Positions 47,743-57,068 of a stretch of 64,000 nucleotides of DNA are shown piece after piece. Each line of letters opens with the position of its first letter. The first letter of the stretch is position 1. The position numbers and the translations under genes were made by a program. The notes under the pieces are model-generated. The model worked only from the letters and a program-made list of their open reading frames with translations. It was not told the origin of the DNA and did not search any database. The DNA comes from Pycnococcus provasolii (lineage: Eukaryota > Chlorophyta > Pseudoscourfieldiophyceae > Pseudoscourfieldiales), in the NCBI GenBank assembly GCA_049487715.1, contig CP150549.1, positions 620,001 through 684,000 on the forward strand, written 5' to 3'.

Positions 47743-48843
47743 TCACCTCCATACAATGCTGGAGTTTGTGGCGTTCGAGTTGATTAAGCCACCAGCATTT
47801 CCCTTCCCTGTACGCACGCGAGCACTTGCCGTGGTCGTGGTGGTGGTCGTGGAGGTGATGTGACGGTGATCGTCGTCGAGCTTGGTCTTTCGCGTCGGGC
47901 GGGACAGCAGCGTGACGTTCTCCTTGTTGTGTGCCGACGCCGGTCGCAGCGGGCTGACGACGGACACGGCGTCGTCGCGCGACTGCGGTGCCAATTTCCC
48001 CTCTGCTTCCGTCGTCGGCGAGATGCGTCTCTTTAAACGAGCGTACCGCACGTACAGTGGTCTCAGCGCCTCCTTTTCCGCCTTCTGCGCGCGTCTTCCG
48101 TACGCCTCCTCGAACGCGTTGTCGAGCGCCTTGAGCCACCTCTTCATTGCGCGTTTTTCCGTCGACGCCGTCTGCGCGTCGAGTTGCGCGACGGGAACGC
48201 GGCTGGGAAGAGATCTCAGCTCCGCGGCAGCCGCGTGGGCGTAGAAGTCGTTCGCACCGACGGCGACCGTGGCGGGACCAGATCCTGTTACGATGGTCGT
48301 GGTACTCTTTATAGTTTGCTGCTGCTGCTGCTGCTGATATGTTGTGTTGTATGAATTGTCGTCGTCGCCGTCGTTCGAAGCGAGGAAGGGCTGCTGCTGC
48401 TGATAATGAACTTCCGACGGGTCGACGGCGTCGTAGAACGCCTCAACCTCGTGTTGCTCCGAGTCTCTCTGTGCTTCAGGGAACTCCTCCTCCTTCCCTT
48501 CTTCTTCTCCTGCCCCTGCTCCTGCTCCTCCTGTGTGATATGCTGAAGAATATGCAACACCACCTGCCCCCTGTGTTTGCAGTTGCGGTTGCAAAACGCC
48601 GCCGAAAGGAACGGCAGCAGATGAAGCATTTCGTAAGAACGCGGACACGACATCCCTCAACAGTACATCCGCGATAACTTCCACATCATTATTCCCTAAA
48701 GGTAAAGGTAATCCTAAAGGTAATCCTACCCCCACACCTGGGGTGGCACCCCCATGAGAATGACCATGAGCACCACACTGCTGTGACTCCATGTGCATGT
48801 CCATGTCTAAGAACGACTCCAGGAACGCGGATGAAGACGCCAT
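47743..48843 (-). CDS. FAM13-domain-like protein of unknown function
   Basis: Protein of 366 residues. Most of it is low complexity (poly-Gln, Gly/Ala, acidic, Thr runs). A single conserved-looking helical block at about residues 235-285 (STEKRAMKRWLKALDNAFEE, then YGRRAQKAEKEALRPLYVRYARLKRRI) matches the pattern of the short C-terminal helical domain of FAM13 proteins, also seen in many protists: basic helix, FEExxGRxP-like turn, Y..Y..LK. Function is unknown. The start ATG at 48843 is the first in frame. Confidence 0.6.
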   Translation of the reverse strand: MASSSAFLESFLDMDMHMESQQCGAHGHSHGGATPGVGVGLPLGLPLPLGNNDVEVIADVLLRDVVSAFLRNASSAAVPFGGVLQPQLQTQGAGGVAYSSAYHTGGAGAGAGEEEGKEEEFPEAQRDSEQHEVEAFYDAVDPSEVHYQQQQPFLASNDGDDDNSYNTTYQQQQQQQTIKSTTTIVTGSGPATVAVGANDFYAHAAAAELRSLPSRVPVAQLDAQTASTEKRAMKRWLKALDNAFEEAYGRRAQKAEKEALRPLYVRYARLKRRISPTTEAEGKLAPQSRDDAVSVVSPLRPASAHNKENVTLLSRPTRKTKLDDDHRHITSTTTTTTTASARVRTGKGNAGGLINSNATNSSIVWR

Positions 48844-49296
48844 GGATTTTCAGAGAAAAATAAAATATAAAATGGGAAAGTTTAGGTGGAATGAAACGAA
48901 ACTAAAATAAGGACGAAGCAGACGGGTCCGGTCCAATCCGGGTGGGAAGTTTAAAGTTTTGAAAACTTCCCCGGACAGCCGGAGGATGTCCAACGGTCAC
49001 ATCAGGTGTTTGGGTCAAACATTTATTGGCATTGGCATTGGCATTTAGGGGTTTTGGGATCAGTACCAGTTTCATTTATTTTAGGGGTTGGGGGAAACTA
49101 CCTTAAAGGGGAAGGTGCCAACAGTAGTACGGGGGCATGTTTTTTTCCTTTTTGTTTTTGGTCCTGTTTGATCGACGGAAACTTCCGACACGTACTCCCG
49201 TACCATCGATGCTCGCGACCAATTCACAGGTCTGTCAATTACACACATGAAAGTGCTTTCATTCTTTCTTTGCCCTATCAAGCAAGCAAGGACACC
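48844..49296. other. Divergent intergenic region
   Basis: 453 bp between FAM13-like and oxygenase genes. A GGCATT hexamer array lies at about 49025-49050, followed by TTAGGGG-like words at 49047 and 49081. No gene. Confidence 0.45.
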
Positions 49297-50610
49297 ATGC
49301 CCGTCACCACCATCACGCTGCCTCCCGCGTACTCCATGCCGGCTCCCGAAATCAACACGCCTCAAAGCGACAACAATGGCAGTGATCCTCACATGCGCCC
49401 TCGGCGTCAAACATCGACCATCAGGCGTGTGATCCCTACGGCGGATGCGAACGCGAAGGTCGCCATCGTCGAGGAGGCGAAGGGCGTGAAGACGGTGGAC
49501 CTGTCGCCATTCTTCGTCGTCGATGAGAGTGAGGACAACGAAACAGACAAGGCTCGCGTGGCGGCTGAGCTCGCCGAGTCGTGGGAAGCTTCGGGCACGT
49601 TCCTCGTGAAGGTGAGTGATGAAGACAAGGCGATTCTGCAGAATGCCATCAAGGTGGGTCACGACTTCTTCTCGCTTCCTCTTGACGAGAAACTCAAGAT
49701 CAACCAGCTGCATGTACCTTTGGAAGATCTTGCTACAGTCGTTCGCGGCTATGTGCCGAACAACAAGGAAAGTGCCGCGGCGGTCTGTGGCAGACCCAAA
49801 GCCAGCCCAGACCAAGCGGAGAAATTCTCCTGGATGAACCCGGCGACGCTAGATCTGCTCGCGTACGTGATGGAACGTACGAAGGGTGACGAGGATGCCC
49901 TCAAGCTCGAACGTGCGATCCTCCGTCCGAATCGATTCTACGACACACAGATGGAGAAGGTGCTGCTCGAGTACACGCGTCTGATGGGCAAGCTATCGAA
50001 TGCGACGATGCGTGCAGTCTCGCTGGCAATGAATCTCGGCGAGTACAAGCTGCTCGACATCGTAAGCCTTGCATCGCGTACGCCGAACGTCAACAGCCGC
50101 CTTCTCGAGTATCCCGCGACATCCTCCGCCGCCTCGTCAACGAGCACAGCACGCTTACAAGGACACTCGGACGGATCGATCGTCACGCTCAATTACCGCC
50201 CTCATGACGACCCAGCTCTCGGCGGTGGCCTGCAGATCCTTCAAGACGGCGCATGGCGTGCAGTACCGGCGACGGGCGACGACGCGATTGTGGTGCATCC
50301 CGGAGACGTGCTCGAGTGGATGAGCGATGGTCAGTTCCCGGGGCTCTTCCACCGTGTCGGACAGATGTCGGAAGGTGCGCCGCATCGCAATTCCATTGCG
50401 ACGTTTGTGTTTCCGTCGATGGACTTCGATGTGAAGATCCTCAATGGCGACGAAAACAACGGCGGGCAAACGTACAAGAGCATGCGCTTCAGCAAGTGGG
50501 CGAAGGACAAGTTTGATGCGATTGCCGGTGGTCAGCAGCTCGACCGTCTTGAATCGTTTGACGACCACTATACCATTTTCGGAATGGAACTGGTCCCTGC
50601 CCCTAAATAG
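49297..50610 (+). CDS. 2-oxoglutarate/Fe(II)-dependent dioxygenase (isopenicillin N synthase-like)
   Basis: Oxygenase of 437 residues. The N-terminal DIOX_N part (PFFVVDESEDNE, then AAELAESWEASGTFLVKVSD, and FFSLPLDEKLKI) lines up with the plant/fungal family. The Fe(II) facial triad is His290 and Asp292 in GHSDGSIVTLNYR, and His352 in LFHRVGQ. The 2-oxoglutarate-binding Arg-x-Ser follows as HRNSIATF. The proximal motif is usually HxD with this spacing, so catalytic competence is expected. Substrate unknown; candidates in the family include flavonoid, hormone and alkaloid oxygenases. An ATG-containing 97-residue extension upstream is judged non-coding. Confidence 0.85.
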   Translation: MPVTTITLPPAYSMPAPEINTPQSDNNGSDPHMRPRRQTSTIRRVIPTADANAKVAIVEEAKGVKTVDLSPFFVVDESEDNETDKARVAAELAESWEASGTFLVKVSDEDKAILQNAIKVGHDFFSLPLDEKLKINQLHVPLEDLATVVRGYVPNNKESAAAVCGRPKASPDQAEKFSWMNPATLDLLAYVMERTKGDEDALKLERAILRPNRFYDTQMEKVLLEYTRLMGKLSNATMRAVSLAMNLGEYKLLDIVSLASRTPNVNSRLLEYPATSSAASSTSTARLQGHSDGSIVTLNYRPHDDPALGGGLQILQDGAWRAVPATGDDAIVVHPGDVLEWMSDGQFPGLFHRVGQMSEGAPHRNSIATFVFPSMDFDVKILNGDENNGGQTYKSMRFSKWAKDKFDAIAGGQQLDRLESFDDHYTIFGMELVPAPK

Positions 50611-51258
50611 TGCCTGCTTTTAGGAATTATTACTATAAAATTGGTGAAAAAACACACACACACAAAAATAAATTTCGGGCTTGGGGTTCGGAGGTTTCAA
50701 GCAAGTGCTGCCCTCCGATCTCCACGTCAGCACATGTTATTTGATATTTCTGTTAGATCATTTAATTCATTTTCTTTTTTTTTTCGTTTTTTTTTGCTTC
50801 AAAAAAGAATCGTGTCCTCTTCCGGGCTTTCTTCGTTTGGACTAGCGGGACTGCGACGTGGTGGTGGTGGTGGTGGTGGTGGTGGTGGTGGTGACAATGC
50901 CGCCACCCCAAGTAGTGCTGCAACTCCTCCTCCTTCTACTACGTCGCAGCAGCAGCAGTCGTCGATGATGAAGGGAGTGGGGTATGCCTTGCTTGTATCG
51001 CGTCGGCGCGAACATCGCGGCATTTTTGAAGGTGGCGAACAGCGTCGTCGAGCAAGGCGTTGTGTGACCAGTCAGGGAAGCAATCTTGAATGAAGAGTAC
51101 ACGCGACCCAGTGCGTGACTGCGTGCGTGTAAGGAATAAACGGAACCAAGAGGCAAGAGCAGCCATGATCCCTACTACGATAACCCTAACCCTAAAACCC
51201 TAACCCTGACCATGAATTTCGCTACCGGAGGGAGGAAGAAGTCTTTTTTTTATCCGGA
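50611..51258. other. Intergenic region with low-complexity frames and TTAGGG cluster
   Basis: 648 bp. It contains a (GGT)n tract at about 50858-50893, CAG repeats near 50946-50960 and a telomere-like array AACCCTAACCCTAAAACCCT at 51182-51201, 50-75 bp before the DUS ATG. A 75-residue minus-strand frame (51166-50939) and a plus frame near 51000-51051 are open, but neither is convincing. Confidence 0.45.
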
Positions 51259-52842
51259 ATGCGTGGCAGAAGTTTTCCGACGCGCGTTGCAAAAAAAGTA
51301 CCGAAGATGTCCGTCGCCGCCGCCACCACCGACGCAGCCCCTATGAAGAAGAGGCCTTCTGGTGCTGGTGCTTATGGTCGTGTTCGTCTCACAGAACACC
51401 TCCAGCTGCGCCGACGACTCGGTGGCTCGGCATCACCCTCCTTATCTCTTCCCCCTCCGCTCCTCCTTGCACCCATGGAACGACTCGGTGACGCGCACTT
51501 TCGAGGCGCGATCCAACACGCCATCACGCACATCAGAGGACCAGACGGTAAGAAGTCTGCCTCTTACTTTCCAAGGCGGATAAACAACAGTTCGTTCACT
51601 AACATTCTAACCCACGAACTAAAAACGACAGAAATGTGTACCGAATTTATGCGCGTTCCAGAAAAAAGCTCAAACTTCGAATCCGCCGCACTCGCACTCG
51701 CAAGGTCGTACGACGCACTCGAACTCGCGAAACGAGACGACGACGACCGAGCCACAGACGCTGCAACGGGAACGCCACTGGCGTTTCAAATCATGGGAGG
51801 AGACGCAGAAAAATTGGCGCACGTCGCAAGACTTCTCGCTTCGCCGAAAAAACTTGCCGCCGCTGCGCGCATCGACGAAGCGGAGGCAAGCCCACCTCCG
51901 CCGCGCATCGACCTCAACTGCGGTTGTCCCGCAAACCTCGTGACGGGAAAAGGCGCCGGAAGCTCGCTTCTCCGTACGCCAGACGTGCTGCACGATATCG
52001 TGCGCGCCATGGTGAACGCCGCGACCGAGTCTGCGAACGAGGATTATGACAGCGACGATGCGTGGGCGGCTTGCGCAGCCTCGTTCGCGCCGCGCGTGTC
52101 GACGTCTGAAGGCATATTCGACGATGCGGCGATCGCTGAGGCTGTGAGAAGCCTTCCTCCTCCGCCGCGTGTGCCGGTGAGCGTGAAGATGCGGAGCGGG
52201 TTCGACGACACGTCGTTGTTTGTGGACAACCTACTCGCAGCCCAGGAGGCTGGCGCCAGCTTCGTCACCATCCATCCACGCACGAAGAGAGAGGGATACA
52301 AGCCGGAAGCGGACTGGTCCTTAATTGCGAAAGCCAGAGATGTGCTTCACATTCCAGTCGTTGGGAATGGCGATGTGACCAGCCTCGAAGATGCACGACG
52401 TCTGCTCGCGGAGACGGGAGCAGATGGCATTATGATTGGCCGTGGCGCTGCCATTGATCCGTTCGTCTTCCAGCGCGTTAGATCCGGCCTTTGCGGTTCC
52501 GACGACATCCAAACGGACGCAGAGGAAGCGGAGATGCTCGTGCAGATGTTGCGGTGGCATGTCGACAGCATCGCGCGTGCGCAAAAGAACCCAGATGCGC
52601 GCAAGGCGCAGATTGCGCGCATTGACCGCATGAAGCTGCTGGGGAAGTTTTTGCTGCACGACAACGCGAATTTCCGCGACAACCTTCTACGCCAGCCATC
52701 GAGCGAGCAGCCCTCCGCCGACGCGTTTGAGCAGGCGCTCGTGGCTCTGCTGCGCTCAGAGTGGCGATCACACCGGCGCACGCGTCAGCGCCGTGCGCGC
52801 GTGAACACTTTCAGCGGCGACCGTGGTCGTGGCAAAGCTTGA
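51259..52842 (+). CDS. DUS: tRNA-dihydrouridine synthase
   Basis: FMN-dependent enzyme reducing uridines in tRNA D-loops. The protein has 527 residues. The FMN-barrel signatures run in order: FQIMGGDAEKLAHVARLL, DLNCGCPANLVTGKGAGSSL (about 215-235, catalytic Cys in CGCP), VPVSVKMRSGF, FVTIHPRTKREGY, IPVVGNGDV and GADGIMIGRGA. The segment WHxxxx-like helical C-terminal domain follows. The first 40 residues (MRGRSFPTRVAKKVPK...) are basic and may target plastid or mitochondrion; a second ATG at 51307 is an alternative start. An insertion of about 45 residues (NEDYDSDDAWAA region) lies between barrel strands. Confidence 0.9.
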   Translation: MRGRSFPTRVAKKVPKMSVAAATTDAAPMKKRPSGAGAYGRVRLTEHLQLRRRLGGSASPSLSLPPPLLLAPMERLGDAHFRGAIQHAITHIRGPDGKKSASYFPRRINNSSFTNILTHELKTTEMCTEFMRVPEKSSNFESAALALARSYDALELAKRDDDDRATDAATGTPLAFQIMGGDAEKLAHVARLLASPKKLAAAARIDEAEASPPPPRIDLNCGCPANLVTGKGAGSSLLRTPDVLHDIVRAMVNAATESANEDYDSDDAWAACAASFAPRVSTSEGIFDDAAIAEAVRSLPPPPRVPVSVKMRSGFDDTSLFVDNLLAAQEAGASFVTIHPRTKREGYKPEADWSLIAKARDVLHIPVVGNGDVTSLEDARRLLAETGADGIMIGRGAAIDPFVFQRVRSGLCGSDDIQTDAEEAEMLVQMLRWHVDSIARAQKNPDARKAQIARIDRMKLLGKFLLHDNANFRDNLLRQPSSEQPSADAFEQALVALLRSEWRSHRRTRQRRARVNTFSGDRGRGKA

Positions 52843-52847
52843 GATCC

Positions 52848-52902
52848 CTCATTCAGTAATGAAGTGTACTTTACTCTGTCCAGCGGTCGTCCATTCACAC
52901 CA
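52848..52902. repeat. Dispersed 3'-flanking repeat, copy B
   Basis: CTCATTCAGTAATGAAGTGTACTTTACT and GGTCGTCCATTCACACCA match the sequence at 6423-6500 with few differences and without its 20-25 bp insertion. It starts six bases after the DUS stop. Confidence 0.55.
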
Positions 52903-53080
52903 TTCACTTTCACCGTTCAGCCCATTCACCGGTGCCATTCACTGCGCGATTTTGTACATTGCGCAGGTGATTTCGAAGATTGTACTACATTCTATCAAGG
53001 CGCTTTCGTTGGCGTAGTGGTGAGGTCTCCGGTTGCGACTTGTTTCGGTTTTGTTTTTCATTATTGTTACATATTTTGGA

Positions 53081-54559
53081 CTATACCTCTGCCGCTTCGT
53101 TGTCGTCGTCGTCATCGTCGTCGCCCTCGCACCCGCATGCACCAAGCCTACGCTCCAGCTTAGCGATGCGAGCTTTCAACGCGCCTACGTGATCTTCGAG
53201 CTCAGCACGCGTCATCGTTCCCACGTGAACACTCCCGACGCCATCGCCGTAAGGCACAGCAAGAGACATGCAAGCCTGTGTTGCCGAACTGTCCGCGACA
53301 GCAGTCGCGGCTCCAGCTCGAATGGCGAGCATTACGTCGTCCACTCCAAGCGGCTGCACCTCGAACATGAACACGCTCTCCTCCAGCCCATCGCCGCCGT
53401 CCACCCCCCGTGCCTTACCTTCCTGCACGCCGGCGAGCAGGCCGCCGGTAATGACGAGCTTCTCGCGGTCAAATGATTTCACCGCACCGCCGACGTACCG
53501 CGCCGCAAAGCGAACGGCGGTGCCGTCGCGCCCGGTATGGGTGGCATCCACGCCGTCGACGCGCGTCAGCTCACATCGCACCTTTCCTGCCGCCGCGGGG
53601 CGCACGACGGAGACGTCATCGATTGCCCAGTAACTTACGTTCGTCTCGCCGTCTCCATCCGCAGTGCCGGCGCCGTCGTTCACGCCCACGTCGGCAAGCT
53701 GACGCCACCTTAGCTTCGCCACCGCGGAACGCAGGCTTTCTGGCAGCTCCACGTCCTGTGCAACGAACTCGGCACCGCTCTCTCCTGGGCTTGGGAGATG
53801 GCGTTTCAGTTCAACCCAGTCGCCGTCTCCTGTTGAAGCCTCAAGCACGACGGCACCATCTCCTGCACCCACCGCCTTGACGTCGTAGCTGATGAGAGCA
53901 CCAGATCGGAGGTCCATGGGCGTTGTGGAGGCGAAGCGCATTCCACTGCCCGTGAAGCACAGCGCCTCGCCGGACACGGCTCCGCACGCCTCGCTGACGG
54001 CGCCACCTGCGACGCGTTCCCATCGTTCGGGCTGTCCTGGGTCGAACGATTCGTCCAGCACGACTCCCAAAGCACTGGCCGCCGCCGTGGCATCCGCCGC
54101 GGCGTTTGCTCTTGCGCGCGCCATATCCGACCGCGAGCCCTTCGTTGGTTTCCCGCCTGGATTCGCTCCGTCGCGACCTTTGAGTCCCAGGTCGCGCGCC
54201 ACCTCGCGCGGCAGCATGGGGTCGTTTCTGCCGAGTCCTGCGTACTCCTTCCTCTTGTCCGGATCGTCGTGTATGTGCGCGGCAAGGTGAACGATATTGC
54301 TCATGACGTCCGGCACGTCGCGCACGTCCTTTGCGTTCTCGATTGGTGCGAAGAAGATGCGCTCCGCCTCGTCGCGGTACTCCACCGCGGCCGCCGTCGA
54401 CGACATCTTAAGTAGGAGCACCAAGCAGAGGAACTTAAGCAGGAACAAGCAGGGGAGCGCGGCCCTACACGTGCTCCTACTCGTAGAGTGAACAACGTGG
54501 CGATCGTGGCCACGTTCACGAGGACCTGGAACGTCGTGAAGTGAAGTCATCCACGCCAT
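53081..54559 (-). CDS. Secreted protein with reelin-repeat-like and Ig-like domains
   Basis: Protein of 492 residues from the ATG at 54559 (a second ATG at 54550). A hydrophobic segment (ALPCLFLLKFLCLVLLLK, about residues 33-50) serves as signal or anchor. Residues 160-310 resemble a reelin subrepeat beta-sandwich: a DESFDPG opening, GEALCFTGSGMRFASTTPMD, ISYDVKAVGAG, YWAIDDVSVVRP. A second beta-rich domain follows, then a coiled coil (ELEDHVGALKARIAKLERRL) with CxC and an acidic tail. The family assignment is by fold pattern only. The long non-ATG extension upstream overlaps low-complexity DNA and is rejected. Confidence 0.6.
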   Translation of the reverse strand: MAWMTSLHDVPGPRERGHDRHVVHSTSRSTCRAALPCLFLLKFLCLVLLLKMSSTAAAVEYRDEAERIFFAPIENAKDVRDVPDVMSNIVHLAAHIHDDPDKRKEYAGLGRNDPMLPREVARDLGLKGRDGANPGGKPTKGSRSDMARARANAAADATAAASALGVVLDESFDPGQPERWERVAGGAVSEACGAVSGEALCFTGSGMRFASTTPMDLRSGALISYDVKAVGAGDGAVVLEASTGDGDWVELKRHLPSPGESGAEFVAQDVELPESLRSAVAKLRWRQLADVGVNDGAGTADGDGETNVSYWAIDDVSVVRPAAAGKVRCELTRVDGVDATHTGRDGTAVRFAARYVGGAVKSFDREKLVITGGLLAGVQEGKARGVDGGDGLEESVFMFEVQPLGVDDVMLAIRAGAATAVADSSATQACMSLAVPYGDGVGSVHVGTMTRAELEDHVGALKARIAKLERRLGACGCEGDDDDDDDNEAAEV

Positions 54560-55764
54560 CGCCGCCGATCCGACTGAGTTTGTTTTTTCGATGCGCGCGG
54601 CCGAGAAACGAGAACGATGGGTCCCATCCAATTCCATGGTTTCGTGGTGGATCCCCAAGTCACAACACAACACGACACAGCACGCGGCTGATTCTTCGCC
54701 TGAGAATCGTGCCAGACCTTTTTCACAGAAGCGCACAGCACAATGCCGTTGATATCGCACGATGCCATGTTGCGTGTGTTGGCCTTGCAACGCAGTACCA
54801 CCTCCAAGCAAGTACCTCGCGCCCCCTACGGCCAAGAACTTGAGCTTGGGGAGAACTGGCAGGCACAACACGCCTTCTCTGATGAACTCGTACCGTCACC
54901 ACACCAACGGCAAACTTGGCCTGGAGATCAAACGACAACAACAAGCAAGGAAGGTGGCTTGTCAGTCAGCGACCGACAGCGGCGTAGCAGGGGTAACGGA
55001 CACGAGTGGTGGCATATGCAACGACACGTACGTCGTGCCGGAGCACCTGGTGGAGGCGTTCCACCGAGACGGATACGTTCACCTGCCAGTTGTGCTGTCG
55101 GAACGCGAGGCGAAGAAAAAGGCTTCTGCCGCAGCGAAGAAATAAGGTGGTCAGTTTGTGAAATACTGTAGTACTATGATATTGTATTCTACATGATATA
55201 CACGTGTGCATCGACGTCTCAGGAGCTCAGGGTCGACGGGTGCAACATTTTCCTTTGCCGCTGCAAGACTAACAATGCTATGCTTCCCAGGAGATACAAA
55301 CATAGTCGAGCAGCTGTACAAAGGCAAGAAGTTCGCCATCGACTACGACCGGGGGACGTCGTCGTCGCTGTCATCGTCCCCGTCGTCGCCGCAGCATGCA
55401 CTCCATGCAGCGTCAGCGTAGTAGTAGGACGCCATGGAACCTCCTTGCGCTTTGGAACCGCAGCTTGCGCTTGCGGCGAATGTTGTCGGCGGTGTTGCGC
55501 ACGGTCATTTCATCTAGGACCACATCGACGCGGCAAACCACCACGCTCCAGCTCGGCATCCCGACGGAGACGCTGCTCCCAAGCCCGCCGGGCTGGAACA
55601 AGTCCTTGAGAAAGGCCATAATTCCCCGGTGAGTTTCCCCAGGACGGGAGTGGAGAACGGGGGTTCAAGTAAAAAGTAGGGGTTCAAGTTGTTCCCGCGC
55701 GAGGCGGGTCCCCGGGTAGTCCGCGAGGTAGTCCATCATCCTCATAATCAATCATCCAGCTAAG
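54560..55764. other. Ambiguous region between two genes
   Basis: 1.2 kb with several short frames on both strands. One plus-strand segment resembles PhyH oxygenases (listed separately). A minus-strand frame (55619-55413, 68 residues) has coding-like codon use (MTVRNTADNIRRKRKLRF) but no family. No complete gene could be built. Confidence 0.4.
55013..55145 (+). pseudogene. Fragment resembling phytanoyl-CoA dioxygenase N-terminus
   Basis: The encoded segment TYVVPEHLVEAFHRDGYVHL, then PVVLSEREAK, is typical of the first 30 residues of PhyH-type Fe(II)/2-oxoglutarate oxygenases. It is followed within 15 residues by a stop. The HxD and distal His regions are not found downstream in any frame, so this is either a relic or a first exon with unrecognised splicing. 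Confidence 0.35.
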
Positions 55765-56643
55765 ATGTCCAGCAGTATCCTCACGCAGCACGTCGCCCCT
55801 GCGCTGGGCACTCTTGTGGCGCTCCTGTTATTTCTCGCGCCGCTCAAAACGCTCAAGGCGGCGATGCAAGGAAAGCGCCTGCTCGGGGACATCAACCCCG
55901 TGCCGTTCCCGCTGCTCGCGACGAACTGCGCGGGGTGGGTCGCGTATGGATACCTGCTGAGAGACTACTACATCGTCGTCGCGAACATCACCGGGCTCGT
56001 TCTCGCCATGCACTACACACTGCAGGCGTACTGCCTATGCTCGATGGGAGGAGAAAGGACGGAGGGGAAGCGAAAGCTACTGCACGGTACCGTCGTCGGT
56101 GCGAGCTTAATGATGGCGTACGTCGGACTCGTCGTCGCCTTGCCGCTCGGGGATAAGGAGGAGGCGAGAAAACTTGTGCTGGGATTGGTGTGCAATGCCG
56201 TGATCGTGTGCTTTTATGCAAGCCCGCTTGCTGAGGTAAAGACGGTCATCGCCTCAAAGTCGAGCGATGCGCTCGTCTTTCCTATGTGCCTGTAAGTCGT
56301 ACTTCCGGACGAAAAACGTGGATGGACGCTTTCAAGAACGAACCACTAACACACTGTCCATATCACACGACACGAAATTCAATCAAACCAAAACCAAAAC
56401 AAACAAAACGTAAATAGAATGAACGTTATTAACGGCACCTTGTGGGCGGTGTACGGGTTCGCGCTGTCAGACTATTTGATCGCCGCGCCGAATGCTCTTG
56501 GAGCATTGTTTGGCGTCTTACAGTGCACGTTGTGCGCCATCTACCCTCGAAGGCGTGGAGAAAGCAACGCCATACCAGTCAACCCCAGCACCGAGAAGCT
56601 GGACGCGCTTGTGAGCGCGGACCCTCTATCAGAGGCGACGTAA
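55765..56643 (+). CDS. SWEET: SWEET-type sugar transporter (two exons)
   Basis: Bidirectional sugar carrier of 250 residues with seven helices in two triple-helix (MtN3/saliva) repeats. Exon 1 (55765-56291) encodes ALGTLVALLLFLAPLKTL, the first repeat, and the start of the second up to VFPMCL. The donor is GTAAGT at 56292 and the acceptor TAG ends at 56417. Exon 2 (56418-56643) continues in phase, giving MCLMNVINGTLWAVYGFALS, then DYLIAAPNALGALFGVLQ, the second MtN3 signature. The junction splits a Leu codon. The intron is 126 bp. Without splicing the protein would lose its last two helices, which supports the model. Confidence 0.9.
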
Positions 56644-57068
56644 CGGTCCACAACGAGCTTGTCGTTCACGGCAGCGGTCCGAACAATAGTGATGGGTGGA
56701 GGCGCGCGTATGTACTCGCCTTCCGCACGGAGAAGTGCGTGGCTGAGGAGCGTTCGCACGGCTTCACGCACTCGCACAACGATACATTCAATTGGGACTC
56801 GTTTCACAAGTGGCAAGACCAGCAGTAGCGACGCAACAACGATGAGATCATTAAGGTTAGTAGTAATGTACCTAGTACAAGGCAACCTTCTCTCTGCGTT
56901 GCCGCGCATGTGCGCAACTAGTCTATCGTAGTAGTGTAATCAACAACAACAAAAAAGTATTTTAATCCCGTTACGCGGTTTTCCAATCATTTGGTTATTC
57001 CATTCCGATTTCGCATTTGCTTATTCCAATTACGCTGGTTTGTTTTTTATTCCGGAACAAGCCGTCCT
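56644..57068. other. Convergent intergenic region, no gene seen
   Basis: 425 bp between the SWEET and kinase stops. AT-rich in the second half. Frames here have no resemblance to known proteins. Confidence 0.5.

Noticed and set aside
50641-51166. 150-codon plus and 75-codon minus frames before the DUS gene
   Set aside because: The plus frame is mainly Gly/Gln repeats with a non-ATG start; the minus frame starts at a fair ATG next to TTAGGG repeats but has weak codon bias. A 27-codon plus frame (YRVGANIAAFLKVANSVVEQ) looks coding, but no gene can be built around it.
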